Positions 19,642 to 29,756 of a stretch of DNA of 64,000 nt are shown here, piece after piece. The stretch covers positions 1,488,001 through 1,552,000 of the forward strand of contig NZ_CP015030.1 in the NCBI RefSeq assembly GCF_011455695.1, read 5' to 3'. The stretch comes from Mannheimia granulomatis. Its GTDB lineage: Bacteria; Pseudomonadota; Gammaproteobacteria; Enterobacterales; Pasteurellaceae. Each line of letters begins with the position of its first letter. The stretch's first letter is position 1. The position numbers and the translations under genes were made by a program. The notes beneath the pieces are model-generated. The model had not been told where the DNA came from, did no database searches, and saw only the letters and a program-made list of their open reading frames with translations.

Positions 19642-20493
19642 TTAAACAGAGAATGGATACTGAATAGCAGGATGATATTCGTAACCTTCCACTTTAAAAT
19701 CCGCTAAAGTTACCCAAGTTTCTAAATCTTCCAGCGATTTAATATCAGGATTAATAATTAATTTCGGAGCAACCAGAGGTTCACGCTTTAATTGCACATC
19801 ACGCATTAGCTCTAATTGGTCTTCATAAATATGGGCATTAACAATTTTATGATAGGCTTTTCCTGCTTTATTACCGGTAATCTGTGCCATTAGTGCTAAA
19901 AAGGTATAACATTGTATCATATTCCAATTTAAACCAAGTGGCACATCAGCTGAACGTTGTGTGCTGTTTAAATATAACGTACCATCAAGTAATGAAAAAT
20001 GGTGGCTATGCAAACAAGGGCGTAAACATCCCATATGAAAAGCACCGGGGTGGTAGAAAGTATAAATTTCACCACGATTATCAATGCCGTTTTTCAAATC
20101 ATCTACAATTTGACGAAGTAAATCCACTGAGCCACCATCTGGCTTTGGAAAATTACGCCCTACCGCACCATAAACCAGCCCCATATCATCTTCACCTTTA
20201 CGGTATGGGTTTGCTAACCAAGCCGTATTTTCATTGGCATTCGCGTCCCAAGATTTGGTCCCCAGATTACGAAAATCTGCCGCATTATCATAGCCTCGAA
20301 TATAGCCTAAAAGCTCTGCAATGGCGGCCTTCCAATAACTGCGACGAGTAGTCACCAACGGAAATTCCCCGTTCTCGACATCATAAACTAAATCAGCATT
20401 AATCACAGTCAAACAACGCTTTCCTGTTCGCTCATTAGCGACCCATTTTCCCTCATGCACAATACGATTGCACAAATCTAAATACTGCTTCAT
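19642..20493 (-). CDS. thyA: Thymidylate synthase
   Basis: 283-residue folate-dependent enzyme converting dUMP to dTMP. The catalytic cysteine lies in [12 protein letters not shown], a variant of the E. coli APCH motif found in the Haemophilus-type Thy[13 protein letters not shown] and AHIYEDQ supply the nucleotide-binding Asp/Asn and His/Tyr. It is about 20 residues longer than E. coli ThyA, as expected for this subgroup. AGGGGG 6 bp before the ATG at 20493 excludes the GTG at 20499. Confidence 0.95.
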   Translation of the reverse strand: MKQYLDLCNRIVHEGKWVANERTGKRCLTVINADLVYDVENGEFPLVTTRRSYWKAAIAELLGYIRGYDNAADFRNLGTKSWDANANENTAWLANPYRKGEDDMGLVYGAVGRNFPKPDGGSVDLLRQIVDDLKNGIDNRGEIYTFYHPGAFHMGCLRPCLHSHHFSLLDGTLYLNSTQRSADVPLGLNWNMIQCYTFLALMAQITGNKAGKAYHKIVNAHIYEDQLELMRDVQLKREPLVAPKLIINPDIKSLEDLETWVTLADFKVEGYEYHPAIQYPFSV

Positions 20494-20584
20494 CTTCACC
20501 CCCTAAAAAATTTTAAGTAATTTTGCCATTTATTCGGTAAAATAGCTAAAACTTTATGAGCCACTACAATAAGGAGTTATGGAT

Positions 20585-21133
20585 ATGAAACATTTTATTA
20601 AATCCATTTTAGTCTTCACTACATTATCTGTTTTAGTTGCTTGTTCATCAAAGAACAGCAGCTGGACTCGTTTAAATGACAATGAAGTTGATCAAAAATC
20701 CTATGCAATTGCCTATGGTGCTACCGCTCAAACTTATGCAGACAGAGTAAATAAAAGTTATGACATTAATGCTTTTATGAATGGAGTAAATGATTGGTAT
20801 ACAAAAAAAGTTACCTTACCTGTTGAGCAAATCCGAGCGATGACAATGAACCGTATGCTGGATCATAATATTTACGCTTACTATAGTGGTGTGCTTTATG
20901 CCGCTGATTTACAAAGCAACTTTAATCATTTAGACCCTAACTGCTGGGGGCTTGTACAACCTACAAGTATCACTCAAGGTATTCACGATGCTATGTTAGA
21001 CTTACAAAAAAACAAAGTTCGTGGTGATGAATATATTAAAAATGGCGTTGAGCAGATTTTACACCTTTGCGTAAAAACCATTGCAGAAGATGAACATAAA
21101 ACTAAAGATAAAAAAACTAAGCGTAAAAAATAA
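20585..21133 (+). CDS. Putative outer-membrane lipoprotein, unknown function
   Basis: 182 residues. The lipoprotein signal ends LVAC (Cys20, +2 Ser, so outer-membrane sorting is expected), and the C-terminus is very lysine-rich (KTKDKKTKRKK). I recognise no domain. Of the two in-frame ATGs, the second (20585) is 8 nt from AAGGAG while the first (20579) is only 2 nt away, so I choose 20585. Divergent from thyA; closed by an uptake-word terminator. Confidence 0.75.
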   Translation: MKHFIKSILVFTTLSVLVACSSKNSSWTRLNDNEVDQKSYAIAYGATAQTYADRVNKSYDINAFMNGVNDWYTKKVTLPVEQIRAMTMNRMLDHNIYAYYSGVLYAADLQSNFNHLDPNCWGLVQPTSITQGIHDAMLDLQKNKVRGDEYIKNGVEQILHLCVKTIAEDEHKTKDKKTKRKK

Positions 21134-21144
21134 AACTTAGTGCT

Positions 21145-21183
21145 ACAAGCGGTAAAATTTTTGAAAAATTTTACCGCTTTATT
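21145..21183 (+). terminator. Terminator formed by an inverted uptake-word pair
   Basis: Stem AAGCGGTAAAATTT/AAATTTTACCGCTT with a roughly 5-nt loop; both arms start with the uptake core. A TTTATTTAT tail follows. It ends the lipoprotein transcript. Confidence 0.82.
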
Positions 21184-21293
21184 TATAACCTTATGAAATG
21201 TTTGATCTTTATTCATCAAAATCTTAAAAAAACAACGTTTTGCTTATTCCATAGGCAAACAATCTGTATTTTGCAATTTTACGGAAAAAGAAT

Positions 21294-21321
21294 TTGACAT
21301 CTTTTCAAATTCTAGTAATAT
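21294..21321 (+). promoter_or_regulatory. Promoter of the tRNA-Ser/Arg/Arg cluster
   Basis: Perfect -35 TTGACA (21294-21299), 16-bp spacer, -10 TAATAT (21316-21321). A GC-rich discriminator GACGCCC follows, typical of stringently controlled stable-RNA promoters. The tRNA-Ser begins 22 bp later. Confidence 0.85.
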
Positions 21322-21343
21322 GACGCCCACAGACACAGTGAGT

Positions 21344-21438
21344 GGTGAGATGGCCGAGCAGGCTGAAGGCGCTCCCCTGCTAAGGGAGTATGGGGTTCAA
21401 AAGCTCCATCGAGGGTTCGAATCCCTCTCTCACCGCCA
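21344..21438 (+). tRNA. tRNA-Ser (GCU)
   Basis: 95 nt including encoded CCA. Acceptor stem GGTGAGA/TCTCACC, a long variable arm of the class II type and anticodon GCT in the loop CTGCTAA. Reads AGC/AGU serine codons. Confidence 0.96.
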
Positions 21439-21451
21439 TTTACTTTATCAC

Positions 21452-21528
21452 GCACCCGTAGCTCAGCTGGATAGAGTACTCGGCTACGAACCGAGCGGTC
21501 AGAGGTTCGAATCCTCTCGGGTGCGCCA
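21452..21528 (+). tRNA. tRNA-Arg (ACG)
   Basis: 77 nt with encoded CCA. Anticodon ACG at 21486-21488, whose A34 would be edited to inosine by TadA. First of two identical copies. Confidence 0.96.
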
Positions 21529-21593
21529 TTTTATTGATTACTCTAAAATAAAATGGCTGCGGATAAATTAAATCATCTCACAAATTCAAATAC

Positions 21594-21670
21594 GCACCCG
21601 TAGCTCAGCTGGATAGAGTACTCGGCTACGAACCGAGCGGTCAGAGGTTCGAATCCTCTCGGGTGCGCCA
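21594..21670 (+). tRNA. tRNA-Arg (ACG), second identical copy
   Basis: Same 77-nt sequence as the copy at 21452-21528, separated by a 65-nt spacer. Probably one transcript from the promoter ahead of tRNA-Ser. Confidence 0.96.
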
Positions 21671-21789
21671 TTTCACTCAAGTTCAATCTTTCCTAACTCT
21701 TTTATTATCAGTTTTTTTAAACTATTGTTTTCGCTCCTATATAATTTCAGTTAGACTTATCACGAAGTCGACATGATGAGGATATTAAA

Positions 21790-23286
21790 TTGAAAGGATT
21801 AATTGCCAGTCTCTTTATAGCAGTTACATTGCTACTTTGGGCTTGGGATATGGTTTCGCCTTGGCAGAAAATCGTCCATTCGGAAGCAAATCACTATACA
21901 CAAATTCAGCAGAGTAGAAATCTAAAAGTTGGGATGATCAACCACCCTCTCTCTTATTTTGTCGGACCTGAAGGCACAAGCGGCATCGAATACGATTTAG
22001 CCAGCGCATTTGCTCAATATTTAAATGTTAAATTAGAAATTAAAACTTATGATAGTAGTGAAAAACTGTTTGATGCCTTAAGAAATAATGATATTGATAT
22101 TGCTGCTGCCGGTTTACCGTATCATGCTGAATTAACAGAAGAGTTCCAAATTGGACCTTCTTATTATTCTGCATCTTGGCAAGTGGCTTATAAAAAAGGA
22201 ACATCGAGACCTTATAGACTATCAGATTTACAACAGGATATAATCATTCCTAGCGGTTCTGCTGTTATCCCTATACTAAATCAGCTTAAACAGGAAAACC
22301 CTGAGTTAAAATGGCAAATTTCGGATAAATTCACACAAGAGGAATTATTGCTAAAAGTGGCTCAAGGGAAAATTCCCTATACTATTGCAATGTCAGTAGA
22401 TATTTCTTCAGCCCAACATATTAATCCAAACATAGCAGTCGGTTTTGACCTAACTGATGAAAATCCGATTTTATGGTATTTAGCAAGAAGCTCTTATAGC
22501 GAGCTACAATCCGCATTATTGGATTTTATGTCAGACTCTATTGAAACAGGCTTAGTCTCAAGAATTGAAGAAAAATATTTTAACCACCTAGCCAAGTTTG
22601 ATTATGTTGATATTCAAAGCTATTTGAATGCAATAAAAACCGTTCTACCTAAATATGAACCACTCTTCCAAGCATATAAGGGTGAATTAGAATGGCAAAT
22701 GTTAGCAGCGATCGCTTATCAAGAGTCCCATTGGGATCCAAATGCCACCTCTCCAACAGGAGTTCGAGGAATTATGATGCTCACTAAAGATACTGCGGAA
22801 CGAATGAAAATTTCAGATAGGACTAATCCTGCCCAAAGTATCAAAGCAGGCTCTGAATATTTACATATGCTAATGAAACAAATGCCGGAATCAATTCCGG
22901 AAGCAGATAGAATTTGGTATAGTTTAGCTGCATATAATATGGGATTAGGGCATTTGCTTGATCTGCGCCGTTTAACAAAGCAATTAGGTGGCAATCCTGA
23001 TAACTGGTTAGATGTGAAAAAGAACCTCCCACTTCTGGCAGAAAAACGCTATTATACTCATTTAAAATATGGCTATGCACGTGGATATGAAGCCTTACAA
23101 TATGTAGAAAATATCAGACGCTATTACAGCAGTATTATCAACTACCAACGTGTAGAAGAACAAAAAATACAAGAAAATATTACTAATGAGCAAACAAAAC
23201 AGGAGAATTCTTCCAATGAGAAAATTGAAGAAAAAGAAATCCCTATCTACGAGGAAACTAAGACTACGCCAAATCAAACAAATTAA
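21790..23286 (+). CDS. mltF: Membrane-bound lytic murein transglycosylase F
   Basis: 498 residues: N-terminal membrane anchor, a solute-binding-protein (SBP_bac_3) domain at about 40-265, then a lytic transglycosylase (SLT) domain from about 290 with catalytic Glu in [19 protein letters not shown]. It cleaves peptidoglycan to 1,6-anhydro products and senses ligands through the N-terminal domain. Start is TTG at 21790, supported by GAGG 8 nt upstream; an ATG just upstream is out of frame. The tail after residue 455 is charged, Glu/Lys-rich and low-complexity. Confidence 0.92.
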   Translation: MKGLIASLFIAVTLLLWAWDMVSPWQKIVHSEANHYTQIQQSRNLKVGMINHPLSYFVGPEGTSGIEYDLASAFAQYLNVKLEIKTYDSSEKLFDALRNNDIDIAAAGLPYHAELTEEFQIGPSYYSASWQVAYKKGTSRPYRLSDLQQDIIIPSGSAVIPILNQLKQENPELKWQISDKFTQEELLLKVAQGKIPYTIAMSVDISSAQHINPNIAVGFDLTDENPILWYLARSSYSELQSALLDFMSDSIETGLVSRIEEKYFNHLAKFDYVDIQSYLNAIKTVLPKYEPLFQAYKGELEWQMLAAIAYQESHWDPNATSPTGVRGIMMLTKDTAERMKISDRTNPAQSIKAGSEYLHMLMKQMPESIPEADRIWYSLAAYNMGLGHLLDLRRLTKQLGGNPDNWLDVKKNLPLLAEKRYYTHLKYGYARGYEALQYVENIRRYYSSIINYQRVEEQKIQENITNEQTKQENSSNEKIEEKEIPIYEETKTTPNQTN

Positions 23287-23360
23287 GGAGCGAAAACGGC
23301 TTATCTCATCACGCCGAAAATCCTTTATGCAAATGCAGCAAAATGCTTGTTAACGAAACG

Positions 23361-23399
23361 CCCTTTCTAGCAAATAGCCTGAAAGGGATTTTTTTATTT
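23361..23399 (+). terminator. Terminator of mltF
   Basis: CCCTTTC/GAAAGGG stem with a 13-nt loop and the tail ATTTTTTTATTT. It also separates mltF from the convergent tRNA-Val array. Confidence 0.8.
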
Positions 23400-23424
23400 A
23401 GTCTACTTGTAATATTGAAGAAAG

Positions 23425-23500
23425 TGGTGGGCGATACCGGTCTCGAACCAGTGACCCCCTCCTTGTAAGGGAGGTGCTCTCCCAACTGAGCTAATCGCCC
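23425..23500 (-). tRNA. tRNA-Val (UAC), copy nearest the 3' end of the array
   Basis: 76 nt including CCA. Acceptor GGGCGAT/ATCGCCC and anticodon TAC in CTTACAA. The mature part is identical to the other three copies. Confidence 0.96.
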
Positions 23501-23549
23501 TTCAGATACGAATAAATTCGCAATTGAAGTTTATGATTTTAGTCTTAAG

Positions 23550-23625
23550 TGGTGGGCGATACCGGTCTCGAACCAGTGACCCCCTCCTTGTAAGGGAGGT
23601 GCTCTCCCAACTGAGCTAATCGCCC
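23550..23625 (-). tRNA. tRNA-Val (UAC)
   Basis: Identical 76-nt copy. The spacer to its 3' neighbour is 49 nt. Confidence 0.96.
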
Positions 23626-23675
23626 ACTTGAGACTTAAATCAAAGGGATTTGAAAACGAAACACTTAAGTTGAAG

Positions 23676-23751
23676 TGGTGGGCGATACCGGTCTCGAACC
23701 AGTGACCCCCTCCTTGTAAGGGAGGTGCTCTCCCAACTGAGCTAATCGCCC
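23676..23751 (-). tRNA. tRNA-Val (UAC)
   Basis: Identical 76-nt copy with a 50-nt spacer to its 3' neighbour; the spacers differ in sequence from one another. Confidence 0.96.
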
Positions 23752-23804
23752 GTTTTCAAAAATTGGATTGTATTCAACGTACGGAACATTTCAAAATATT
23801 GAAA

Positions 23805-23880
23805 TGGTGGGCGATACCGGTCTCGAACCAGTGACCCCCTCCTTGTAAGGGAGGTGCTCTCCCAACTGAGCTAATCGCCC
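23805..23880 (-). tRNA. tRNA-Val (UAC), promoter-proximal copy
   Basis: Identical 76-nt copy, first transcribed of the four. It lies 17 bp downstream of a consensus -10 box on the minus strand. Confidence 0.96.
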
Positions 23881-23896
23881 GACGTTGTGGAAGTGA

Positions 23897-23924
23897 ATTA
23901 TAGAGATTTTTGCTCTTTCGTCAA
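23897..23924 (-). promoter_or_regulatory. Promoter of the four-copy tRNA-Val array
   Basis: On the minus strand: -35 TTGACG (23919-23924), 16-bp spacer, -10 TATAAT (23897-23902). It diverges from gltX, whose own promoter is less clear (a TAAAAT at 24008-24013 is a candidate -10). Confidence 0.85.
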
Positions 23925-24054
23925 ACGCTTTTTGCTCTTTTTACCCTGTTTGCTGATTTTTTACCCCAGAAAGTCAATTTTTTACTATTATTCATTCTCA
24001 AGAGTAGTAAAATAGACGAGTTTTCCTTAAAAAATAATGATTAGGCAATATAAG

Positions 24055-25494
24055 ATGAAAATTGAAACCCTTTTCCCTTTAGATCCAAATGTTAAAGTAC
24101 GTACTCGCTTTGCACCAAGCCCAACAGGCTACTTACATGTAGGTGGTGCTCGTACTGCTCTTTATTCTTGGCTTTATGCAAAGCATAACCACGGTGAATT
24201 CGTATTACGTATTGAAGATACCGATTTAGAACGCTCAACTCCTGAAGCAACCGCTGCCATTCTAGAAGGTATGGAATGGCTAAACTTAGCTTGGGAACAC
24301 GGTCCTTATTTCCAAACAAAACGTTTTGAACGTTATAACCAAGTTATCGACCAAATGATTGAGGCTGGCACAGCTTATCGTTGCTACTGTTCAAAAGAAC
24401 GTTTAGAAGAATTACGTAACACGCAAGAAGCAAATAAAGAAAAGCCTCGTTATGATCGACATTGTTTAGATAACCAAGCATACTCAGAAAATGAGCCACA
24501 CGTGGTACGCTTTAAAAACCCACAAGAAGGTTCTGTAATTTTTGACGATGCGGTACGTGGGCGTATTGAAATCAGCAATAGTGAATTAGATGACTTAATT
24601 ATCCGCCGTACAGATGGTTCACCAACTTACAACTTCTGCGTTGTAGTAGATGACTGGGATATGGGCATTACTCACGTTGTACGTGGTGAAGATCATATTA
24701 ATAATACCCCTCGGCAAATCAATATTTTAAAAGCGTTAGGTGCTCCGGTACCGACTTATGCACACGTATCAATGATTAATGGTGACGATGGACAGAAATT
24801 ATCTAAACGCCATGGTGCAGTAAGTGTGATGCAATATCGTGACGATGGCTATTTACCAGAAGCCTTAATTAACTACTTAGTACGTTTAGGCTGGGGCCAC
24901 GGCGACCAAGAAATTTTCTCTCGACAAGAAATGATTGAGCTATTTGATATTCACTCTGTGAGTCGTTCAGCAAGCGCATTCAATACTGAAAAACTACAAT
25001 GGCTCAACCATCACTACATTCGCTCACTTGAGCCAAGCTATGTAGCAAAACATTTAGAATGGCATATGAACCAGCAAGGTATTGATTTTAGCAAAGGTCC
25101 AGCCCTTGCCGAGATCATTCCTGTTTTAGGTGAACGTTGCAAAACATTGAAAGAGATTGCTGAAGCTAGTGCTTATTTCTATCAAGATTTCGAATCTTAC
25201 GAAGAAAAAGCTGCTGCTAAAAATTTCAAAGCTGAAGCTATTACTCCACTTGCAAAATTATTGGAAAAATTAACCGCTTGTAACGACTGGACAGTTGAGA
25301 ATATCCATGAAGCAATGAACCAAACAGCCTCAGAGCTGGAAATTGGTATGGGTAAAGTAGGTATGCCATTCCGTTTAGCTGTTACAGGCACTGGGCAATC
25401 TCCCTCCATGGATATTACCGCCAAATTGGTTGGAAAGGAGAGAACATTAGCTCGTCTTAAGAAAGCAATTAGCTTCATTCAATCAAACAGCTAG
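24055..25494 (+). CDS. gltX: Glutamyl-tRNA synthetase
   Basis: 479-residue class I aminoacyl-tRNA synthetase. The HIGH-type signature is [16 protein letters not shown] at the N-terminus, the KMSKS-type motif is KLSKRHG (about residue 248), and a CYCSK metal-binding segment lies between. The frame can start at 24037; I use the ATG at 24055, which gives the usual MKIETLF start, but ribosome sites do not separate the two. An uptake word at 25273-25281 encodes LTAC. Divergent from the tRNA-Val array. Confidence 0.95.
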   Translation: MKIETLFPLDPNVKVRTRFAPSPTGYLHVGGARTALYSWLYAKHNHGEFVLRIEDTDLERSTPEATAAILEGMEWLNLAWEHGPYFQTKRFERYNQVIDQMIEAGTAYRCYCSKERLEELRNTQEANKEKPRYDRHCLDNQAYSENEPHVVRFKNPQEGSVIFDDAVRGRIEISNSELDDLIIRRTDGSPTYNFCVVVDDWDMGITHVVRGEDHINNTPRQINILKALGAPVPTYAHVSMINGDDGQKLSKRHGAVSVMQYRDDGYLPEALINYLVRLGWGHGDQEIFSRQEMIELFDIHSVSRSASAFNTEKLQWLNHHYIRSLEPSYVAKHLEWHMNQQGIDFSKGPALAEIIPVLGERCKTLKEIAEASAYFYQDFESYEEKAAAKNFKAEAITPLAKLLEKLTACNDWTVENIHEAMNQTASELEIGMGKVGMPFRLAVTGTGQSPSMDITAKLVGKERTLARLKKAISFIQSNS

Positions 25495-25573
25495 TTTTTA
25501 ACCAATCGGAAATCACATTCATTAAAGCGATTGACATATTAGGGCGGAAAGCATATCATTCCGTCCATATCAA

Positions 25574-25649
<76 letters not shown>

Positions 25650-25701
25650 AATTCATAAATCGTATCAATATTTATTGATACGATTTTTTTATACATTATT
25701 T

Positions 25702-27381
25702 CTAAGAATTAGCTGCTAAATCTAACATTTCTTGTGCATTAGCTAACACTGTTTCGGTAATTTGACTTCCACCCAATAACCTCGCTAGGGCTTGAACACG
25801 CTCTTTTTCTGAAAGTAACGTCATTTGAGTTTCCGTTTGATTATTTTCAACATATTTATGTACGTTAAAATGGTGATTTCCATAACTTGCCACCTGTGGT
25901 AAATGGGTAACACATAATACTTGGCATTTTTCCCCTAATTTACGTAATAACTTACCTACCGTTGTAGCAGCTGCACCACTAATTCCGACATCAACTTCGT
26001 CAAAAATAATGGCAGGCGTAGAGAGCTTATTGGCAGTGAGAACTTGTACCGCTAAAGAGATACGGGAAAGCTCTCCGCCAGAAGCTATTTTAGCTAATGG
26101 TTGAGGTTGCTGACCTAAATTACTTTGCAAGTTAAATTCTACAAAGTCAGCCCCATTGGAGGATAATTTTTTAATATCATGCTGTATATGAATAAAAAAC
26201 TCACCATTCTCCATTGCTAACTGTTTAATCTGTTTAGTTACTTGCTGAGCTAATTTATTTGCTGCTTCAGTACGCTTTTGATAAATCACTTCAGCTAATT
26301 CCAAACACTCTTGATAAGCTTGTTTTTCATCTTGAATCAATTGCTCTTCATTGTCTTCAAAATCAATTAATGTCTGTAATTCCTCTTTCAATTTAACGTG
26401 GTGTCGCCATAATTCATTAGCTTGAATATGGTGCTTACGAGAAAGTGAGAGTGCTTGAGAAATGCGATTATCTAGTTCATTTAACAATATAGGATCTTGC
26501 TCAATCCTTCCGGCTAATTGAGCAATTTCCGAACTTGCCTCCTGTACTTGAATCAGTGCCTCATTAAGCATTTCCTGAGCACTTTGATAGTTACTATCTA
26601 CCTCAACCAAATGCTCTAAATCACGTAACGCCTTATAGACAAGATCCTGTGCATTTATATCATTGTTACTTAATAAATTTAGTACCTCATCTGAAAGTTC
26701 CGTCAATTCTTCTGAAGAAGACAATATATTATGTTTTTCTTCCAACTCCTCAAATTCGTTTTCTTTAATAGCAAATTCATCTAATTCTTCTACTTGATAT
26801 TGTAGCAATTGTTTACGAGCTTCATTTTCTTGGCATTGTTGCTGGAAACTTCGCACCTGTTTATTCAAACTCTTCCATTTGCTATATTGCTCCGCCATTT
26901 TTAGCAATAAAGGCTGTAAACTCGCATAGTTATCAACAATTTCAAGCTGATACTCATTTTTTAAAAGTAATTGAGGTGCATGTTGCCCATTCAAATGGAT
27001 AAGATATTGCCCTAATTCTCTTAGTTGGGAAATGGGTAAAGGACGATTATTTACAAAGGCTTTAGAACGACCATCTATATTAATCATACGACGCACAATA
27101 CACTCATTAGGCGTATCTTCATCAAGTAATTCATGTTCTTCAAGCCACTTATGTGCAGGGCTATCTTGCTGCATAGTGAAAGTAGCGGTAATATCGGCTT
27201 TTTCTGCCCCATGTCGAATCATGCCAGCTTCAGAGCGATAGCCAATACATAAACCTAAAGCATCAATTGCTATTGATTTACCCGCACCGGTTTCCCCAGT
27301 AATCACAGACATTCCATCATTAAGCTCTAAAATAAGATTTCGTACAATCGCAAAATTATTAATCGTAAGTTGATTGAGCAT
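25702..27381 (-). CDS. recN: DNA repair protein RecN
   Basis: 559-residue SMC-like ATPase for double-strand break repair. Walker A is GETGAGKS near residue 30. A long coiled-coil middle follows, then the ABC signature GGELSRISLA and Walker B IIFDEVDVGISG at the C-terminus. The frame opens at 27393; the ATG at 27381 gives the canonical MLNQLTINNFAIV start, though without a strong ribosome site. I could not find a convincing LexA box upstream. Separated from lpxC by the lpxC terminator. Confidence 0.94.
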   Translation of the reverse strand: MLNQLTINNFAIVRNLILELNDGMSVITGETGAGKSIAIDALGLCIGYRSEAGMIRHGAEKADITATFTMQQDSPAHKWLEEHELLDEDTPNECIVRRMINIDGRSKAFVNNRPLPISQLRELGQYLIHLNGQHAPQLLLKNEYQLEIVDNYASLQPLLLKMAEQYSKWKSLNKQVRSFQQQCQENEARKQLLQYQVEELDEFAIKENEFEELEEKHNILSSSEELTELSDEVLNLLSNNDINAQDLVYKALRDLEHLVEVDSNYQSAQEMLNEALIQVQEASSEIAQLAGRIEQDPILLNELDNRISQALSLSRKHHIQANELWRHHVKLKEELQTLIDFEDNEEQLIQDEKQAYQECLELAEVIYQKRTEAANKLAQQVTKQIKQLAMENGEFFIHIQHDIKKLSSNGADFVEFNLQSNLGQQPQPLAKIASGGELSRISLAVQVLTANKLSTPAIIFDEVDVGISGAAATTVGKLLRKLGEKCQVLCVTHLPQVASYGNHHFNVHKYVENNQTETQMTLLSEKERVQALARLLGGSQITETVLANAQEMLDLAANS

Positions 27382-27492
27382 GAGAAGCCCCATCTAAAAA
27401 TAACTGTATACAAATATAGTACAACTGTTTTTTTAAACAGTAAAGAGATGAAAGTAAAAAACTGAAAATTTATACAATAAATTAAAAAAGGG

Positions 27493-27527
27493 AGTAAAAA
27501 AAGCGAGCATATTATTTTGCTCGCTTT
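27493..27527 (-). terminator. Terminator at the end of the dcw cluster (after lpxC)
   Basis: AAAGCGAGCA/TGCTCGCTTT, 10-bp stem with an 8-nt loop. The minus-strand tail is a run of seven T counting the stem end. It closes the roughly 18-kb division and cell-wall operon. Confidence 0.9.
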
Positions 27528-27541
27528 AAATAGAAAGAAAT

Positions 27542-28462
27542 TTAGATAAAGACTTCTTGTTGAACTTGATAGCCTTGTGGCACTTGCTCCTTATCTTCGA
27601 AAGTAACAAATTCCCAAGCATTTTGATTAGCCAATACTGCACGTAATAACTTGTTATTTACGCCATGACCTGATTTATAAGCACTAAATTCGCCAAGAAT
27701 ATTATAACCACACATATATAAATCTCCGATTGAATCAAGCATTTTATGGCGAACAAGCTCATCTTTAAAACGTAAACCATCTTCATTTAAGATACGATAT
27801 TCATCTAGTACTATTGCATTATCTAAGCTTCCACCTAGAGCTAAGCCAATAGACTGAAGATACTCAACATCTTTCATAAATGTAAAAGTTCTCGCGCGGC
27901 TTAATTGATGAATGAAATTTTCAGCAGAAAAATTCATTGAGTAGGAACACACATCTTTTGAAATTAGAGGGTGTTCAAAATCAATAGTAAAGTTTAATTT
28001 AAACCCATTATTATATGGTTTTAACTCTGCCCATTTTTCTCCTTCATCAACACGCACTGTTTCTTTGATGCGGATAAATTTTTTAGGAGCATCTTGTTCT
28101 TCAATACCTACATCTAAAAATAAATAGATAAAAGGACTTGAACTGCCATCCATAATTGGAATTTCAGGTGCATCTACTTCCACAATGACATTATCTAAGC
28201 CTAATGCTGACATAGCTGCATTTAAATGCTCTACCGTTGAGATACGTACACCATCATCATTAATCATACATGTGCATAGCTGTGTATCGCGAATAGAATC
28301 TGCACTTGCAGGGAAATAAACTGCAGGCTCTAAATCGGTACGAGCATAAATAATACCTGTATTAGCAGGCGCAGGGCGTAACGTTAAAGTTACTTTCTTG
28401 CCACTGTGTAAGCCAATCCCAGTTACTTTTGCTACTTGTTTTAATGTTCTTTGTTTAATCAT
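27542..28462 (-). CDS. lpxC: UDP-3-O-acyl-N-acetylglucosamine deacetylase
   Basis: 306-residue zinc amidase catalysing the first committed step of lipid A synthesis in the cytoplasm. Zinc ligands are visible in TVEHLNAA and [10 protein letters not shown]. The N-terminus [19 protein letters not shown] is typical. Last gene of the dcw cluster, 31 bp after ftsZ. It lets one transcript serve both division and lipopolysaccharide supply. Confidence 0.96.
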   Translation of the reverse strand: MIKQRTLKQVAKVTGIGLHSGKKVTLTLRPAPANTGIIYARTDLEPAVYFPASADSIRDTQLCTCMINDDGVRISTVEHLNAAMSALGLDNVIVEVDAPEIPIMDGSSSPFIYLFLDVGIEEQDAPKKFIRIKETVRVDEGEKWAELKPYNNGFKLNFTIDFEHPLISKDVCSYSMNFSAENFIHQLSRARTFTFMKDVEYLQSIGLALGGSLDNAIVLDEYRILNEDGLRFKDELVRHKMLDSIGDLYMCGYNILGEFSAYKSGHGVNNKLLRAVLANQNAWEFVTFEDKEQVPQGYQVQQEVFI

Positions 28463-28493
28463 ATTTTGCCCTTACTTTCCAAAATTTTGGAAG

Positions 28494-29726
28494 TTATTGA
28501 CTATTTCTCATAAAACCCGGAATGGAATTAGGGTTAAAAATCTGTGCTGTATCTACCGATTGAGGTTTTGGTGCAACAGGTTGCTGTACTTGTTGTGTCT
28601 GACCACCAAATTGATTTGGCTGCCCATAACCCGGTTGAGTAAATGTTGGTTGCTGTGGCTGCTGTAAAGATTGAGCAACTTGAGGTTGATGTCCATGAGG
28701 TGGATATACAGGTGGAGCCTTTGGCATATGCAATGCTTCCTCAGGTTGACCAATACCAGTTGCAACAAGTGTTACACTTACTTTTCCATCCATTTCCGGA
28801 TAGTAGTTACAGCCGAATACAATTGCAGCATCTTCTGTTGCAAAACCATAAATTAGGTCCATCATAGCATAAACTTCTTCTAATAAGAAATCTGTACCTG
28901 CACTGATGTTAATTAGCATACCACTTGCACCAGAAATATCCACATTTTCAAGTAATGGGCTTGAAATTGCATCATTCATTGCCTTTTCAGCACGGCCTTC
29001 ACCTACTTCACCTTCAGCAAAGCCAGTACCAATCATAGCATGACCCTTACCAGACATTACTGTACGAACATCCGCAAAGTCTACGTTAATATCTGCCCCG
29101 GTTGAACCGCCCGAGCTGGTAATCATATTAGTAATACCTAGCACACAGTTACTTAATACGTCATTTGCTGCCGCAAAAGCATCTACAGCTGTCGTTTGTT
29201 TACCAAGACCACGTAACTTATCATTAGGTATGATAATTAGAGAGTCAACATACTGAGAAAGTTCCTTAATACCTTGATCAGCAAAACGCATACGACGAGG
29301 CCCTTCAAAGCGGAAAGGTTTAGTTACAACCCCCACAGTCAATGAGCCTTGCTCTTTTGCAATTTGAGCCACTACAGGAGCTGCACCTGTTCCTGTACCA
29401 CCTCCCATACCTACAGCAATAAAGGTCATATTTGCACCTTTTAATGCATTCGCAATGGCCTCGCGATCTTCTTCTGCAGCCTGTTTGCCTACCATCGGAT
29501 CAGCGCCTGCACCTAAGCCTTTAGTGGTACTTGCACCAATTTGAATAGTTTGACGTGTCGTTCTTTTTCTTAAAACTTGAGCATCCGTATTAACATCAAA
29601 GAATTCAACACCTTTAATATCATCGGCAGAACGAGACATTCTATCTACAGCATTACCGCCGCCACCGCCAACACCCACTACCTTAATGATAGCATCTTGC
29701 GTTTGTTCAATAATAGGTTCAAACAT
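28494..29726 (-). CDS. ftsZ: Cell division protein FtsZ
   Basis: 410-residue tubulin-like GTPase that forms the Z ring. The tubulin signature GMGGGTGTGAAPVV is present, with a GTPase/polymerisation core to about residue 320. A Gln/Pro-rich linker rich in QPQQ and QPGYG follows, and then the C-terminal peptide NSIPGFMRNSQ, which should bind FtsA/ZipA (E. coli has DIPAFLRKQAD). Translated 30 bp after ftsA. Confidence 0.97.
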   Translation of the reverse strand: MFEPIIEQTQDAIIKVVGVGGGGGNAVDRMSRSADDIKGVEFFDVNTDAQVLRKRTTRQTIQIGASTTKGLGAGADPMVGKQAAEEDREAIANALKGANMTFIAVGMGGGTGTGAAPVVAQIAKEQGSLTVGVVTKPFRFEGPRRMRFADQGIKELSQYVDSLIIIPNDKLRGLGKQTTAVDAFAAANDVLSNCVLGITNMITSSGGSTGADINVDFADVRTVMSGKGHAMIGTGFAEGEVGEGRAEKAMNDAISSPLLENVDISGASGMLINISAGTDFLLEEVYAMMDLIYGFATEDAAIVFGCNYYPEMDGKVSVTLVATGIGQPEEALHMPKAPPVYPPHGHQPQVAQSLQQPQQPTFTQPGYGQPNQFGGQTQQVQQPVAPKPQSVDTAQIFNPNSIPGFMRNSQ

Positions 29727-29756
29727 TTTTATCTCCCTGCGTGTTATATAACACTA

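Noticed and set aside
19884-20351. 155-codon plus-strand frame antisense to thyA
   Set aside because: Lies wholly within a well-supported thyA gene and yields a His/Tyr-rich product without a domain.
21320-21571. 83-codon frame across tRNA-Ser and tRNA-Arg
   Set aside because: It translates tRNA genes and is not a protein gene.
23425-23880. Regular repeat of about 125 bp that could be mistaken for a CRISPR array
   Set aside because: The repeat units are complete tRNA-Val genes of 76 nt; no cas genes are present.
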